DNA of 64,000 nt from Aphrophora alni (GCA_963513935.1 OY740771.1:9515138-9579137), one strand, 5' to 3'. Counted from the stretch's first letter, positions 23,131 to 34,871 are shown. Numbers and translations are program-made. The notes: generated by a model not told the origin, from the letters alone.

Positions 23131-23885
23131 CAGTCGACTCTCGCTAACTCGAAATTCATGGAACTACAATTTTTCTTCGAGTTACGTGTAGTTCGGCTTA
23201 GGCATAGTTCGAGTTATTTAGTCAATCTTGACTAAATTCGACTTACAGAGGTAACGAGATATAGAAGTAATCCAAATAAAAATTCGAGTTACAGAGGTAA
23301 AGAATACTGTACTTTATTCCCTCTAAAAACTAAGCTTCTAAACTGTATCAATAGAAAATATGTGTATTCAGAGTATACATAATAAAATACGTGTACATAC
23401 ACGGTAAACAGTACAGTCCATATATTAATTTCACTGATTAAAAAAGTCCGTAATCTTCTTCTGATTAGGTCTGTTGGCAGCACGTTTGTCAATCATATTT
23501 TCGATTGAAACAATCGAAGAAAACACACTCTCTGGTGCTTCACTGGGGTTTTTTCTAAAAACATACGTAAAGTACGTACTGCAACTTTGGCTTCTTTAGG
23601 TGTAATGTCTGCTGGCTCCTCTTCCTCGTTTTCTTCGTCAGAAGGAGCATCCTCATCGTTGCTCGAGATATAGAGGTAAACTTCGACTTGTGGAGGTAAA
23701 ATGCAAATTGAATTCGACTTATCTACTGAACTTCGAGTTGTAGCGGTAAAATATAACCGTAAAATTATTTCGAGTTATGTATTGTTATTTTTTCGGCTTA
23801 GACAGGTTTTTCCAAGGGGATTGAAAATAATTCAAGATATCGAAGATTTCGAGTTATCGAGGTTCGAGTTAGCGAGAGTCGACTG
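23131..23885 (-). mobile_element. Tigger/pogo-type transposon, internally deleted
   Basis: The left end CAGTCGACTCTCGCTAACTC is the exact reverse complement of the right end at 23866-23885. TA flanks both sides (23129-23130 and 23886-23887). Subterminal TCGAGTT.C.GAGGTAAA motifs repeat many times at each end. At 755 bp it is far shorter than an autonomous element. The interior retains only the 3' end of the transposase gene on the minus strand. Confidence 0.92.
23431..23664 (-). pseudogene. Tigger/jerky-like transposase C-terminal fragment
   Basis: The minus-strand reading starts in an acidic DEDAPSDEENEEEEPAD tract. It continues through a TPKEAKVAVRTLRMFLE-like helix, then after one frame change KKITDFF and a TGA (complement of 23431-23433). 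The acidic linker, the 'TLR.FLE' helix and the basic K.ITDFF tail match the C-termini of pogo/Tigger/JRK transposases. The DNA-binding CENP-B domain and DDE core are deleted. Confidence 0.7.
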
Positions 23886-23889
23886 TAAC

Positions 23890-25460
23890 TTAAACTTGAA
23901 CTGATTTATGTACGATAAACTCTTTTATTTACCGTGTAGGCCTATACGAAGTATATATGGTACCTTTGGTAAGCCTAATCCCAAAACAATTTCAATCTCC
24001 ATTTTTTGACTGAACTTCAACGTTTCAATGGGCTCAGGAAACTTTAAAAGGTATTTCCGACACGCCGTCCGTAATCGTTGTTGAGATTGTACGTAAGCAC
24101 GATATCAGCAACAAAATGTAAGATAAGAACATGAAATTTGTATTTGGGAATATAATGTACACATATAGAACCTTATTAAAATTCAGAAAAATCAAATTTG
24201 AAATGTCAAAATGGTGGCCATTTTAAATATTTTTTTGTTTAACTTATAACACACTACACTAATATCAATGAATACATATACAGTACTCTAATATCAAACG
24301 GGGGAATGCGGCTAAACGAAGGGTCGCCTCACTCTAACGCACGCGCCATCACACACAGGTTCGCAGAGTATTAGGATTGGCCGTTACCTCCCGTGGACAG
24401 CCTGCATGAGTGCTTCACTTGATCAAATTTTCATTTATTTAATTAAATTTTTTTTTAAAAGAAGAAAAATGAGACCATACAATGTATAATTTACTTTAAT
24501 AGATTCCAAAATCAATAATGTTTGCTACAAAATGAATGACAGTAAGATGACTAATAAGTGTGAATATCGTATATCTTTATCTAAAAATATGTATTTTTCG
24601 ATTTTAATGAAACAAAGGAGAACAATATAATAATAATACTATAAAACATATTATTATCAATATAAACATGATTTTAGGTTTATAACTTATGTCAAATTTC
24701 ATATTCCTATCTTCATTTTTGAAGCTGACATCGTGCTTATGTTCAGACGACAAAGAAGACGATTTCCGAAAGTGATTCCCGAGGCCAGAAAACATGAAAT
24801 TGAATCGATAATCGATATTTTTAATTTCTTCATAGTTCATAAGTTGTAACATTGACTCATTGTGCGCATGACAGAACTACAACAATGAATTCATTATTAA
24901 TCTCAGTCTGGGAATAACCTGAGAGATGTCGCTAGTAGTTGGTTGTCATTGTCACAGTCACACTAATATAAGATGACAGTACAATTAATTGTATTATTTT
25001 ATTTTGAAATAAATGCCTAATGGTAAACAAAATCTATGTGCAAACTAGAACTGTTATTATTGTTTTGTTTACCTAATTTTTATGTTTTATTTTTTCATTT
25101 ATTTTGTTTTGTTTTTATTGGAGAAAACAGCGCATGTGATCACTGAATATAGATTTTAAAATTGCACAAAATGGACTATTGTGGGACGTTAGTTAAAAGA
25201 GTTATAATCGAAAACCGATTTTTGAAATTAGAAAATTGGTCTTTTTAAAAATTTAATGACAGATTCTTTGGCTAACAAACTCGTTCAAGATTACCCTTAG
25301 ATAGGTGTAGATTCAGCTTACATTAAAACTACAAGTAATTTTTACTCATGGTTGGTTCATATCATCAATAATATTGACACTTGTAACACTGGGTATAACA
25401 GCCAGCAACACATATAAATATAAGGTTTTTCCTCAAGAATGGTTGGTTTTTTTTTCTTTG
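23890..25460. other. A+T-rich DNA with R2 fragments
   Basis: Contains a reversed R2 fragment (24060-24240), a plus R2 fragment (about 24695-24760) and a GAATGCGGCTAAACGAAGGG block near 24306 found reversed near 45780. No gene recognised. Confidence 0.5.
24060..24240 (-). repeat. Dispersed repeat R2, minus fragment
   Basis: Reverse complement gives AATTTCATGTTCTTATCTTA and TATCGTGCTTACGTAC, as in the copies at 17.4 and 28.9 kb. Confidence 0.6.
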
Positions 25461-25469
25461 TTGTTTTAA

Positions 25470-25905
25470 AGAGATAAACTTTTCTTGTCAACATTGCCTT
25501 GACAAAACAAAAGAAGAAAAGTACATAAAATAGAAAATCCTAGCCTTTGAATACTCTAATAACGTCAGCATGGGCGTACCCATCGAGGGGCAGGAGGGGG
25601 CAGCTGCCCCCCCCCTGGAAGCAAAAAATTAATCTTTATTATACATTTTGTTGCTGGAATTTAATACAATTCTTGAAATAACTATTTTAATAATCAATTG
25701 TATATTGAATGACCATGGCTTGCCCCCCCCCCCCCCTAGTTTTGATCCTGGGTACGCCCATGAACGTCAGAATCCGAAACGAACACGAGTTGCTCAAGAG
25801 AAATTTTAATAGGAAAGAGGAATTTAATCCAATATGTGATGAAGAAAGGTGTAAATCCAGCTAGGAACCTCGGGATTGCCATAGCCGTACTTACTTACCA
25901 ATCAC
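25470..25905 (+). repeat. Family S copy 4, plus, split by a hAT-type MITE
   Basis: Family blocks run up to TGAATACTCTAATAACGTCAG, are interrupted by the MITE at 25569-25762, and resume at AACGTCAGAATCCG through GTAAATCCAGCTAGG and CTCGGGATTGCCA. Confidence 0.85.
25569..25762. mobile_element. hAT-type MITE, 194 bp
   Basis: A perfect 8-bp duplication AACGTCAG flanks the element (25561-25568 and 25763-25770). The ends are CATGGGCGTACCCA and TGGGTACGCCCATG. C-runs lie just inside both arms, reading as G-run subterminals from the left. An 8-bp duplication with CA..TG ends points to the hAT superfamily. No coding capacity. Confidence 0.9.
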
Positions 25906-25934
25906 TTCACTGGTTAGGATCGGTGGTGTATTCT

Positions 25935-26170
25935 TGTTGTTTAAAACCGAAAAACTTTACGGTCATCGTCGCCTCATAAAAAAAGAAGAAGAAAAGAACG
26001 TACTATAAAGACCTTTAGCTCTCGGATAGTGGTAGGGTCGGAAAAGAGTAAAATTTGGTCAAGAGAGACCTGACAGGAAAGATGAAAGAAAGGAATGTAC
26101 CCCAGGACTAGATGAAGAAATGTGTTTAACAAACTAGGTGCCTCAGGATTGTCAAGCCCCTACTCTCTAG
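25935..26170 (+). repeat. Family S copy 5, plus
   Basis: One of the fuller copies: GGTCATCGTCGCCTCATAA, AAAGAACGTACTATAAAGAC, AGGGTCGGAAAAGAG, GGTCAAGAGAGACCTGACAG and GCCTCAGGATTGTCA. Confidence 0.8.
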
Positions 26171-26174
26171 AAAT

Positions 26175-27590
26175 AACCCCCTGACATTAGACTTATAAGC
26201 CAAGCTAGAATTATGTAATAGATTTAATAAATTGTTAACGACAGATTGGATCCCTCAATGTAACAACTCGGGCATCATCCGTCTGTACCAAACCAAGATG
26301 TGTAGACTTATTGATCCTGTTAAATGCAAGTTCAAGAGCAAAGCACAGCAGAGAGTGAGTGACGTTATTGATTCTGTGTGTGAGGGTGAGGGACACACCC
26401 TTGCCCCAGTCTTTGATTGTTGTTTATAGTCTGTTATAACAGCTGTGTGCAATTAAATCCTAGATGAGTCATTCACTATTCGCCACATGTCCAGGCTGTT
26501 GTTACTATACTCGGTTTGAGGTTTAGTTGACAATAATGACGTTTTCTTTAAATAAAAAACTTGTAGAAATGTATCGATTGGAAAGTTTTAGGTAAGACTG
26601 AGTATATTAACTGTAGTAGGCTTATACAAACGCTAATAGAAAAAAACAACAAAAGTCATAGAATTACACTACCAAGAAACGACTAACAACTTACTGATGA
26701 GGGTTACGTGCCAAAGGAGTGATGACCTTACGGTTTATCTGGTGAATAACCTCTTGTTCACCATTTCAAAAGTTTAAAGCGTCATCACTCGTATGGCGGA
26801 TTTAAGCTAATTGCGGCCTTATTTCAGCTCGGCCTAGCTTGATAACGCTTGTTGATTTCAAATCTCAATGCTATATAATTTGAACGCTAAATAGAGAAAT
26901 TCTTTTGAGACCAGCGTATTAGTTCTCAAGTTAAAACCTTTTGTGAGGAATTCTAGATTTTTCGACATATTTTGCGCGTTTTCTTAATATTTCCATCGAC
27001 AACATATTTTGTGTATGACAGAACTGGTGTATGATTTCAACACTAATTGGAACTGAAAACTTTTTTGAAATCTGTGCAGTTGTTTCCAAGAAGTGTTAAC
27101 AATTTTTTTTATATAGCAATTAGGAGAAAATCCATTTTCTTCTGTATGTTTTTGATGTTTCAGAGACAACATATATGTTATCAATACAAAAAAAATGGTA
27201 CCTATTATAGCGATTTATTATTGGCATTTAAATATACTTAATTTGACATATTTGTATAAAACAACAAGCAATGTCTTATATTTGTATTTCTCCTCCTCCC
27301 CCCCCCCATGCCCCTTTCGTTAACAAGACTTGTACCTATCACGCCACTCGTAGCTCATGTTACATGTATTAAAAACAATTCTACAATTAATTATAAATGA
27401 AACATGTTTGTCTGGAACCTAGGTAGGTTCGTTATATCGTCAGGTTTTAGCGTATGTTAGAGGTTATTTAAAATGGGGAAAATAATATATTTAAATTGCT
27501 TTAGAGGTATCAAAATTATAAGTAGTTTTAGTTTGGCGCCGCTGAGAAGCCTATAAATAGGGTTTCTGATTACTTTTGATAACTTTTTTT
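26175..27590. other. Unassigned DNA
   Basis: 26230-26450 is less A+T rich and open on both strands (26232-26429 plus, 26255-26452 minus). No motif was recognised, so no gene is called. A GGCGCCGC and a TATA-like CTATAAATAG (27551-27560) precede the Tudor-like segment. Confidence 0.35.
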
Positions 27591-27594
27591 TTAG

Positions 27595-27840
27595 GGAGAA
27601 TATTTTGTACGTCGGTTTAAAAGGGTAAAAGGTTTCGAGGACGATGTTCCTATAGATGTTGAAGTAGTCTGCCCTGTGGAGGGAGCTGAGCAGAAGGAGG
27701 TACGGGTAGGTAGGTCGACCCGGGAGGGTCTAGGGTGTTTCTTGCTGATTATGGTTGGGCACGCTTTTTGGCTCTAAAACGACTATTCTTCCACGAGAGG
27801 AGAGTGACTGCTTGTTGGCCCTGAAAAGGACCAGTCAACC
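27595..27840 (+). pseudogene. Tudor-domain-like fragment
   Basis: After an acceptor-like AACTTTTTTTTTAG (ends 27594) a frame opens with EYFVRRFKRV and DDVPIDVEVVCPVEG, and runs to TAA near 27777. About two thirds in, a one-base shift moves the better reading to VFLADYGWARFLALKRL. This resembles the Tudor signature V-F-x-D-Y-G-x...x-L-x-x-L, which binds methylarginine in germline and piRNA proteins. A further shift gives ..ACLLAL. The composition is G+C richer than its surroundings. Two frameshifts suggest a decaying gene or retrocopy. Sequencing error or unrecognised introns are alternatives. Confidence 0.3.
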
Positions 27841-28141
27841 ACTAAAGGTTTAGAGCACCACGTAAAGTGGGGTTTTAGGGTCGCCAGAGGCGGGATTGCG
27901 GATTTCCACGGGGCGGATAGGTATGTGGATGATTTTTAATGATAGCCACTAGATTTTCCTGGCATTAACCGGTGCGGGGAACTTGTGGCCGGCTTGGAAG
28001 AAGTAGTTGTTGCGGCTATGAGTCCTGAGCTTGCCTAGTCATCGGGGCTCTCGCCGAACTATACGCCTTTCCTTGTTCGTCTTCGGCATCAGTGGGCAAC
28101 CACTACCGCCAAAGTCGGAACTCTAACAATTTCCTTTTCAG

Positions 28142-28242
28142 AACGCGATAGGGTGCGCGTGCGTAGATCGGGTGCCAGGGTTACCCCTTTCAATTTCCTT
28201 TTCAATAGGCACACGGCGTTTTCTGCTGGTAGCGAAGGAAAG
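28142..28242 (+). CDS. Candidate exon downstream of the Tudor-like segment
   Basis: An acceptor (CAATTTCCTTTTCAG, ends 28141) and a donor (GGAAAG/GTAAGT) bound a 101-nt block. Two frames are open; one encodes an Arg-rich start (RDRVRVRRSGARVTPF). CAATTTCCTTTTCA also recurs inside the block, so an internal alternative acceptor is possible. Protein family not recognised. Same strand as the Tudor-like fragment. Confidence 0.22.
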
Positions 28243-28244
28243 GT

Positions 28245-28725
28245 AAGTTACTGGGGTCTGGTCCAAAATGATCAAAATGTATATTGTGTTGAAGATCAAG
28301 TGCTCAGAGTTGGTCCCTTAAATTCTTTGACGGCGGGTTGTATGTTGGTCTAGTGAGAATTCGTGTTCTGGTGGTCTCGGTGAGAAGTCAGAAGTAAATA
28401 AGTGTATTGGAGGTCTCCCAGAATAGAAGTGATAATGCTATGCAGTAGTGGTCTTCCGATAGTGAATGATTTTATTTTGAGGGAGGTAAAAATGCATTTA
28501 CGCATATCTCTCTTCTGAGAAGATACTGTGGGGCTAACCCCTCGATAAGCGAGAGTACTATCCACAGACATGCACTGGGGAGAGCGGTAGCAGGGAACTC
28601 CCTAATGGCTTCACTAGAGCAGAAAAATTTAGAGGCATTCATGTTGTAGTCACCTACTGACTTTGGAAGCACAGCAGGTAACTAACTCCCTACGGCGCGG
28701 CGGGTCATCTAAGATGGTGACTGAT
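28245..28725. other. Moderately G+C-rich, unassigned
   Basis: No motif recognised in the small open frames on either strand (28350-28571, 28472-28672). Confidence 0.35.
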
Positions 28726-28729
28726 CGAG

Positions 28730-28975
28730 GTCTCCTGTTTGACATTAACTTCTGCATTTTACCATTTATGAATTGAAATCTGCAAATTTGTGCGTTAAAA
28801 GTTGAATAACACGAATTAATTTTTTTTTGTTTAAATGGGCGTCCTTTTAACATCTTCAATTCAATTTTTCTATGAATATGAGCACACTATAGTCCTCTCC
28901 AAATTTCATGTTCTTATTTTAATTACTGTGGCCGCTATCGTGCTTACGTACAGCGATGGACGAGCGTATAGAAAA
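28730..28975 (+). repeat. Dispersed repeat R2, copy at 28.8 kb
   Basis: Shares AAAAGTTGAATAACACGA, AAATTTCATGTTCTTATTTT and GCTATCGTGCTTACGTACAG with other copies, followed by a T-run (28981-28999). Confidence 0.65.
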
Positions 28976-29154
28976 CTTTCTTTTTTTTTTTTTTTTTTTC
29001 AGTTTCCTGAGGCAACGAGACGTGAATATCAGTCAAAGTCGAAATATTGTCCTATTACTAAAATAACCCTATACTTCAGTAAAAAACGCATGTTTTCGAT
29101 TGCACGCACATAATAATGTAGAAACTGTGCCATGTTCAGATTGTATAATACCCG

Positions 29155-29325
29155 TAAACTTGACCTGCTTGGCGCCTCGCACACACCAGTTTATGTTGAA
29201 TAGGTTGCAGCAGGTGTAGGACAAAACACTTTCACCGGACCCTTCTCTTTCTCTAACAGGGGTTGTTCGCCATTATTTATTAGGGGAAGAACTAACCCTA
29301 AGTCTTTATTGCTTTGGTAATACTT
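29155..29325 (-). repeat. Conserved 165-bp repeat, minus copy
   Basis: Reverse complement of the element at 4340-4505, with the same block order from TTGACCTGCTTGGCGCC to GAACTAACCCTAAGTC. Confidence 0.75.
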
Positions 29326-29694
29326 CCTGAGGCTAGTATGAGTTTTTAATTTACTCTTCTTACAACTAGCATCGCTTCAGGATCTATCGCGCGGATTTTC
29401 AAGGTCATCCACTATACTCTGTTTCACGTTATTTGACATTCTGTAGCGTAAATCAAATTGAAGTTTCAGCGTTACTATCCATAATGTAAAAGTAGGATCG
29501 CCGCAGCAACTTAAGTTCGATTTTAAAGGGGAAGTATAGTATTATGGTTTTTACATTCTCATATATAGAGAGTTATGTGATGGAACAAAATAAATGTATA
29601 TGGACTTTATCAAATATATTCGTTTTGAGGTGTAAGTAATTTTAGAATGATGGAACGCGTGAACCGATTTTAATCAAATTTGTTGTAGTCATAT

Positions 29695-30092
29695 TTTAGT
29701 CATATCTCGCTACAGTATCCTCAAGGTAGGAATGTGTCTAGGGGTGGAGAGGAAAAGAGGAGCCTCCACACTTCGTTTGTTGCGTTTACTTTCAGCGGTA
29801 CAGCCTAAATAAAAAAAATATAGATCTCAAATGCTTCTGTGTAAACGCCTACCCTAATTTCGTTTCTTTTATCGGTGTAAATAAAAATAAAACGTTTACA
29901 AATTTATTTATTTTTAAGAATTAACTTGTACTTAAACTTTAAGACTTAACTATAGCTAAGCAGTAATTTGTGTACCTAGTTTTCTTGGAATGGGTTGTAC
30001 TACCGTCAAGTCAGGTTAGGGAAACAAGTAGAAGGGAGGACACGCCCATTACAACAGACACACCTCTAGTTTGAGGGTACTGTACTTACGTT
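29695..30092 (+). repeat. Dispersed repeat R1, uninterrupted copy
   Basis: About 400 bp from ACAGTATCCTCAAGGTAGGA through CAAATGCTTCTGTGTAAACG, TTTCTTTTATCGGTGTAAAT, GCAGTAATTTGTGTACCTAG, CCGTCAAGTCAGG and AGGGAGGACACGCCC to GAGGGTACTGTAC. Two other copies (56118, 59745) carry insertions, so this one gives the empty-site sequence. No coding frame; class unknown. Confidence 0.9.
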
Positions 30093-30389
30093 TATTCGCT
30101 AGATCAAAATTTAGGGCTCAAGTGCTCAACAAAACGTATTGGTTGCCACCTCTCGCTCAATACAATTGTGTTTATTAGTTATGGGTAATAAACAAAACAA
30201 AAATCGTCCAATGGGGCTGATATAAAACTTGTAATGTCTCAAAATCGACGTACCGATTTCTTTTTAGGAACTGTGAAATATTCCAAATTCATGATCAAAA
30301 TTGCATGTAAAAAAAACAAAAAAAAACAATACAGTTTAATAATAATCCCAGAAACATGTATTAGTTAGACTTATGTCATAAAACTCGAT

Positions 30390-31090
30390 TTAAAAAAACC
30401 AACCAAAGCATAATGGCATGGCCGGGGAGCCGTCTGCCATAGTAGCAAGCTTTACAAATTAATTAACAAAGAAAGAAAAAGAAAAGAAAACAATAGGAAT
30501 TTACAGTTATATAAAATATACAAATAAACAACACTTTCCACTTAATAACCTAAATAGACCAAATAACTATATATAGCAAACAAAACATTAGTTAACCCTT
30601 GAATAAAAAGAAGAATAAAAAATAAATAACTCACGTTTAGACATTACCACTACAATTTACTGCAAATTATATACAGTAAATATATTAAAACAAAGATGAA
30701 GGTAAGGTTGAGGCAAGCACATCCTTCTGATAAGTAAACTCATCAATAATTAAATTCAGCTATTAGTTTGTCCTTATATTTTTTAGCCTCCCGCACGTAA
30801 TTCACTAATAAGAGCCAGTTCTGGCCATTTAAATATTTTATGACCATATTCCTTGACAATTTTTCCTCACCTAACCATTGTCGCCGGATTTCCGCGAGGA
30901 CAGAACAAGAACCCAAAAATTCTTCGGTGTTCTCTATATCGCCCTAGTTGCAAAGCGAACATCTGAGGTTATGACTCTCCTGTCTACAGATTTAAGTAAA
31001 GTAAAATAGTTTACAGGGAAGCAAGTTAGGCCCTATACGGCATCCATGTTTCGTTTTCACCTATAGTTAGTCGGGAGAGTTCATGCTATT
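30390..31090 (-). pseudogene. LINE 3' end: ORF2 C-terminus and 3' UTR
   Basis: The minus strand reads RCSLCN, a stop, then ENTEEFLGSCSVLAEIRRQW, LSRNMVIKYLNGQNW and NYVREAKKYK at 31000-30780. This is the zinc-knuckle-like C-x2-C...H/E..C region and helical tail that close the ORF2 proteins of many arthropod non-LTR retrotransposons. About 390 nt of 3' UTR follows, to a T-run (minus-strand A-tail) near 30393. Reverse transcriptase is absent. It is a 5'-truncated copy with a stop at the CxxC motif. Confidence 0.72.
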
Positions 31091-31094
31091 ATGA

Positions 31095-31480
31095 TAAAAT
31101 GTCTTGAATATATGAAAACTAGAGTATACACTTAAGTTGGATGATTTGACTAAGCTACGATCAATCTTGCAAGAATACTAATCCCAGTCTATGTCTCACA
31201 GTATCAACTTACAAGGCCGCACGTGTTGTACCTTCTTTTAATCCTGAGGGACATTGACTTCCTTCTTGTCTATCCTGTTTAACAGTATCGACTGCTCCTT
31301 GTGTTTTAAACGGATTGGATATAAGATACTGTCAAAAAATAATATTGAGCACGATTTAAATATATACATTTAAATACTGATTGTTACTTCATAGAATTAT
31401 AAGTAATAAATGAGATTTACCAACTTCCGTATATTCATTACCAGTCTATATTACACGGACTTTATTATTATTTTCCTTGT
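31095..31480. other. Unassigned DNA
   Basis: No gene or repeat match seen. Confidence 0.4.
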
Positions 31481-31484
31481 TGTT

Positions 31485-31680
<196 letters not shown>

Positions 31681-31717
31681 CAAAATTATATAAAATCAAG
31701 CGTGTGCTAAAAACTAG

Positions 31718-34300
31718 CGATGTTGATACTCGGGTGAAATGGATACTCGCATTATTCGGTTTCAAATGATTTCAATACTCGTATTATTATTTCGAAATCG
31801 AGTATCTGCGCAGAATGATTTTGCGCATCAGATTCGAACTCAGCTTTACCAATCAGATCGTTTTAGATAAACCTACACTTTTGCGTTCTATCTGTTAGGC
31901 TGATCCACCAAGTATTTATTTTTTTAAACAATATGTGATTGACACTTGTAATACGTAATTAAATGTCATCCTGCCTTGACACAAATTCAGTAATTTAACG
32001 TTAGTACAATTATTACCAACATTAATAATTTAGTTGTTATTTAAAATAAGTTAATTTACTATATTTTTTATAAAGATGGTAACCTATTACTGTAATATTT
32101 ATTTAAATATAAATAATAATTTAATTTATTTTTTGTTAATGTGGAAATAAATTAATATTATTATTTTAAATTGAACTTGTTAACCAATCTAAATCATTTA
32201 AACTCAAAATCGTAATGTTTAATTAATGTGTAGTGAAAAATCAGCTTAGAAACTAATATAACCAAAGTAGAAACACCGAGCATTTTGTTTGGAATTGACA
32301 CAACACTAACGAATATCGTTGTCCGAGGATTTTATTTCGAATTCATACTCGCACATTACCTCCTCCTTGTTCCTAGTTACGAGGATTTCGTCCAATCTTG
32401 TTACCCAATCTAAATCATTTTAACTCAAAATCGTAATGTTTAATTAATGTGTAGTGAAAAATCAGCTTAGAAACTAATATACCGTAACCAAAGTAGAAAC
32501 ACCGAGCATTTTGTTTGGAATTGACACAACACTAACGAATATCTTTGTCCGAGGATTTTATTTCGAATTCATACTCGCACATTACCTCCTCCTTGTTCCT
32601 AGTTACGAGGATTTCGTCCAATCTTGTTACCCAATCTAAATCATTTTAACTCAAAATCGTAATGTTTAATTAATGTGTAGTGAAAAATCAGCTTAGAAAC
32701 TAATATACCGTAACCAAAGTAGAAACACCGAGCATTTTGTTTGGAATTGACACAACACTAACGAATATCTTTGTCCGAGGATTTTATTTCGAATTCATAC
32801 TCGCACATTACCTACTCCTTGTTCCTAGTTACGAGGATTTCGTCCAATCTTGTAACCCAATCTAAATCATTTTAACTCAAAATCGTAATGTTTAATTAAT
32901 GTGTAGTGAAAAATCAGCTTAGAAACTAATATACCGTAACCAAAGTAGAAACACCGAGCATTTTGTTTGGAATTGACACAACACTAACGAATATCTTTGT
33001 CCGAGGATTTTATTTCGAATTCATACTCGCACATTACCTCCTCCTTGTTCCTAGTTACGAGGATTTCGTCCAATCTTGTTACCCAATCTAAATCATTTTA
33101 ACTCAAAATCGTAATGTTTAATTAATGTGTAGTGAAAAATCAGCTTAGAAACTAATATACCGTAACCAAAGTAGAAACACCGAGCATTTTGTTTGGAATT
33201 GACACAACACTAACGAATATCTTTGTCCGAGGATTTTATTTCGAATTCATACTCGCACATTACCTCCTCCTTGTTCCTAGTTACGAGGATTTCGTCCAAT
33301 CTTGTTACCCAATCTAAATCATTTTAACTCAAAATCGTAATGTTTAATTAATGTGTAGTGAAAAATCAGCTTAGAAACTAATATACCGTAACCAAAGTAG
33401 AAACACCGAGCATTTTGTTTGGAATTGACACAACACTAACGAATATCTTTGTCCGAGGATTTTATTTCGAATTCATACTCGCACATTACCTCCTCCTTGT
33501 TCCTAGTTACGAGGATTTCGTCCAATCTTGTTACCCAATCTAAATCATTTTAACTCAAAATCGTAATGTTTAATTAATGTGTAGTGAAAAATCAGCTTAG
33601 AAACTAATATACCGTAACCAAAGTAGAAACACCGAGCATTTTGTTTGGAATTGACACAACACTAACGAATATCTTTGTCCGAGGATTTTATTTCGAATTC
33701 ATACTCGCACATTACCTCCTCCTTGTTCCTAGTTACGAGGATTTCGTCCAATCTTGTTACCCAATCTAAATCATTTTAACTCAAAATCGTAATGTTTAAT
33801 TAATGTGTAGTGAAAAATCAGCTTAGAAACTAATATACCGTAACCAAAGTAGAAACACCGAGCATTTTGTTTGGAATTGACACAACACTAACGAATATCT
33901 TTGTCCGAGGATTTTATTTCGAATTCATACTCGCACATTACCTCCTCCTTGTTCCTAGTTACGAGGATTTCGTCCAATCTTGTTACCCAATCTAAATCAT
34001 TTTAACTCAAAATCGTAATGTTTAATTAATGTGTAGTGAAAAATCAGCTTAGAAACTAATATACCGTAACCAAAGTAGAAACACCGAGCATTTTGTTTGG
34101 AATTGACACAACACTAACGAATATCTTTGTCCGAGGATTTTATTTCGAATTCATACTCGCACATTACCTCCTCCTTGTTCCTAGTTACGAGGATTTCGTC
34201 GGAATATTTTAATACGAAACCGAGGATTATAATACTCGAAATGCTCCGAGGATTTTGATACTGGGGCACACCGAGTATTTTAATTCGAACTCACACATCA
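31718..34300. mobile_element. TIR element hosting a satellite array
   Basis: The left end CGATGTTGATACTCGG and right end (reversed) TGATGTGTGAGTTCGAAT are imperfect inverted repeats. CTAG flanks both (31714-31717 and 34301-34304). Subterminal TACTCG / CGAGTATT and CGAGGATT motifs repeat at both sides. The short GATG-type ends recall hAT elements, but the duplication seen is only 4 bp, so the superfamily is unsettled. No transposase; most of the interior is the 226-bp array. Confidence 0.6.
32185..34200. repeat. Satellite: nine units of 226 bp
   Basis: Units start (CAATCTAAATCATTT) at 32185, 32406, 32632, 32858, 33084, 33310, 33536, 33762 and 33988. Spacing is exactly 226 from the second unit on; the first is 221. 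The first unit differs most (CATTTAAAC, missing CCGT, CGTTGTCC). Later units are virtually identical, with a CCTACTCC variant in the third. Each unit holds GTCCGAGGATTTTATTTCGA, the motif of the flanking element's ends. Confidence 0.97.
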
Positions 34301-34684
34301 CTAGCTAAAACCATACGACTTAAGGTTTGTAGGAATATAAGGAGTTATTGTACAGACAGACAGACAGACACTTGTGTGTGAAATAAAAAAAGATCTTTGG
34401 TTTCAGTTAGGAACCCAAATAAAATAAGAAATTCAATCCATCTAGAAGAAATTCATTTTAAAACACATACGCGACGAATTTCTCATTGTATGATTAAATT
34501 AAGTCGTTTTCCTATTACATAAAACTACGATATATGATTTCGCATTGCATTTTAATTTCAATTCCAAATATTTTTTTCAGATTTTTAGGTCACCATGTGT
34601 TCAAGATAAGAAGGGGACATGATATCTGATACTTTAAATTTGACATAGCGACAACATATTAATGTCTTCTTCAAATAAACATAC

Positions 34685-34871
34685 ATTCAAATATATAAGA
34701 CTTACCGTCGTCAATATTCTGTTTGCGTCGTTCAAACGACGGCCGTTTCGGCTATTCGCCCATTATCAAGTTGTAAAGATGTAATCTGGTTTCCCTTCGT
34801 CAATTACAAACACTACACATTACACAAGAGCAAACAGAATATTGACGACGGTAAGTCTTATATATTTGAAT
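34685..34871. mobile_element. Fold-back element with perfect 41-bp arms
   Basis: 34685-34725 and 34831-34871 are exact reverse complements. The interior carries a GAAAC hairpin motif on the minus strand (GATAATGGGC..AGCCGAAACGG). Confidence 0.92.

Noticed and set aside
32185..34200. CRISPR-like regular array
   Set aside because: Units are contiguous 226-bp tandem copies without spacers, and the DNA is eukaryotic.
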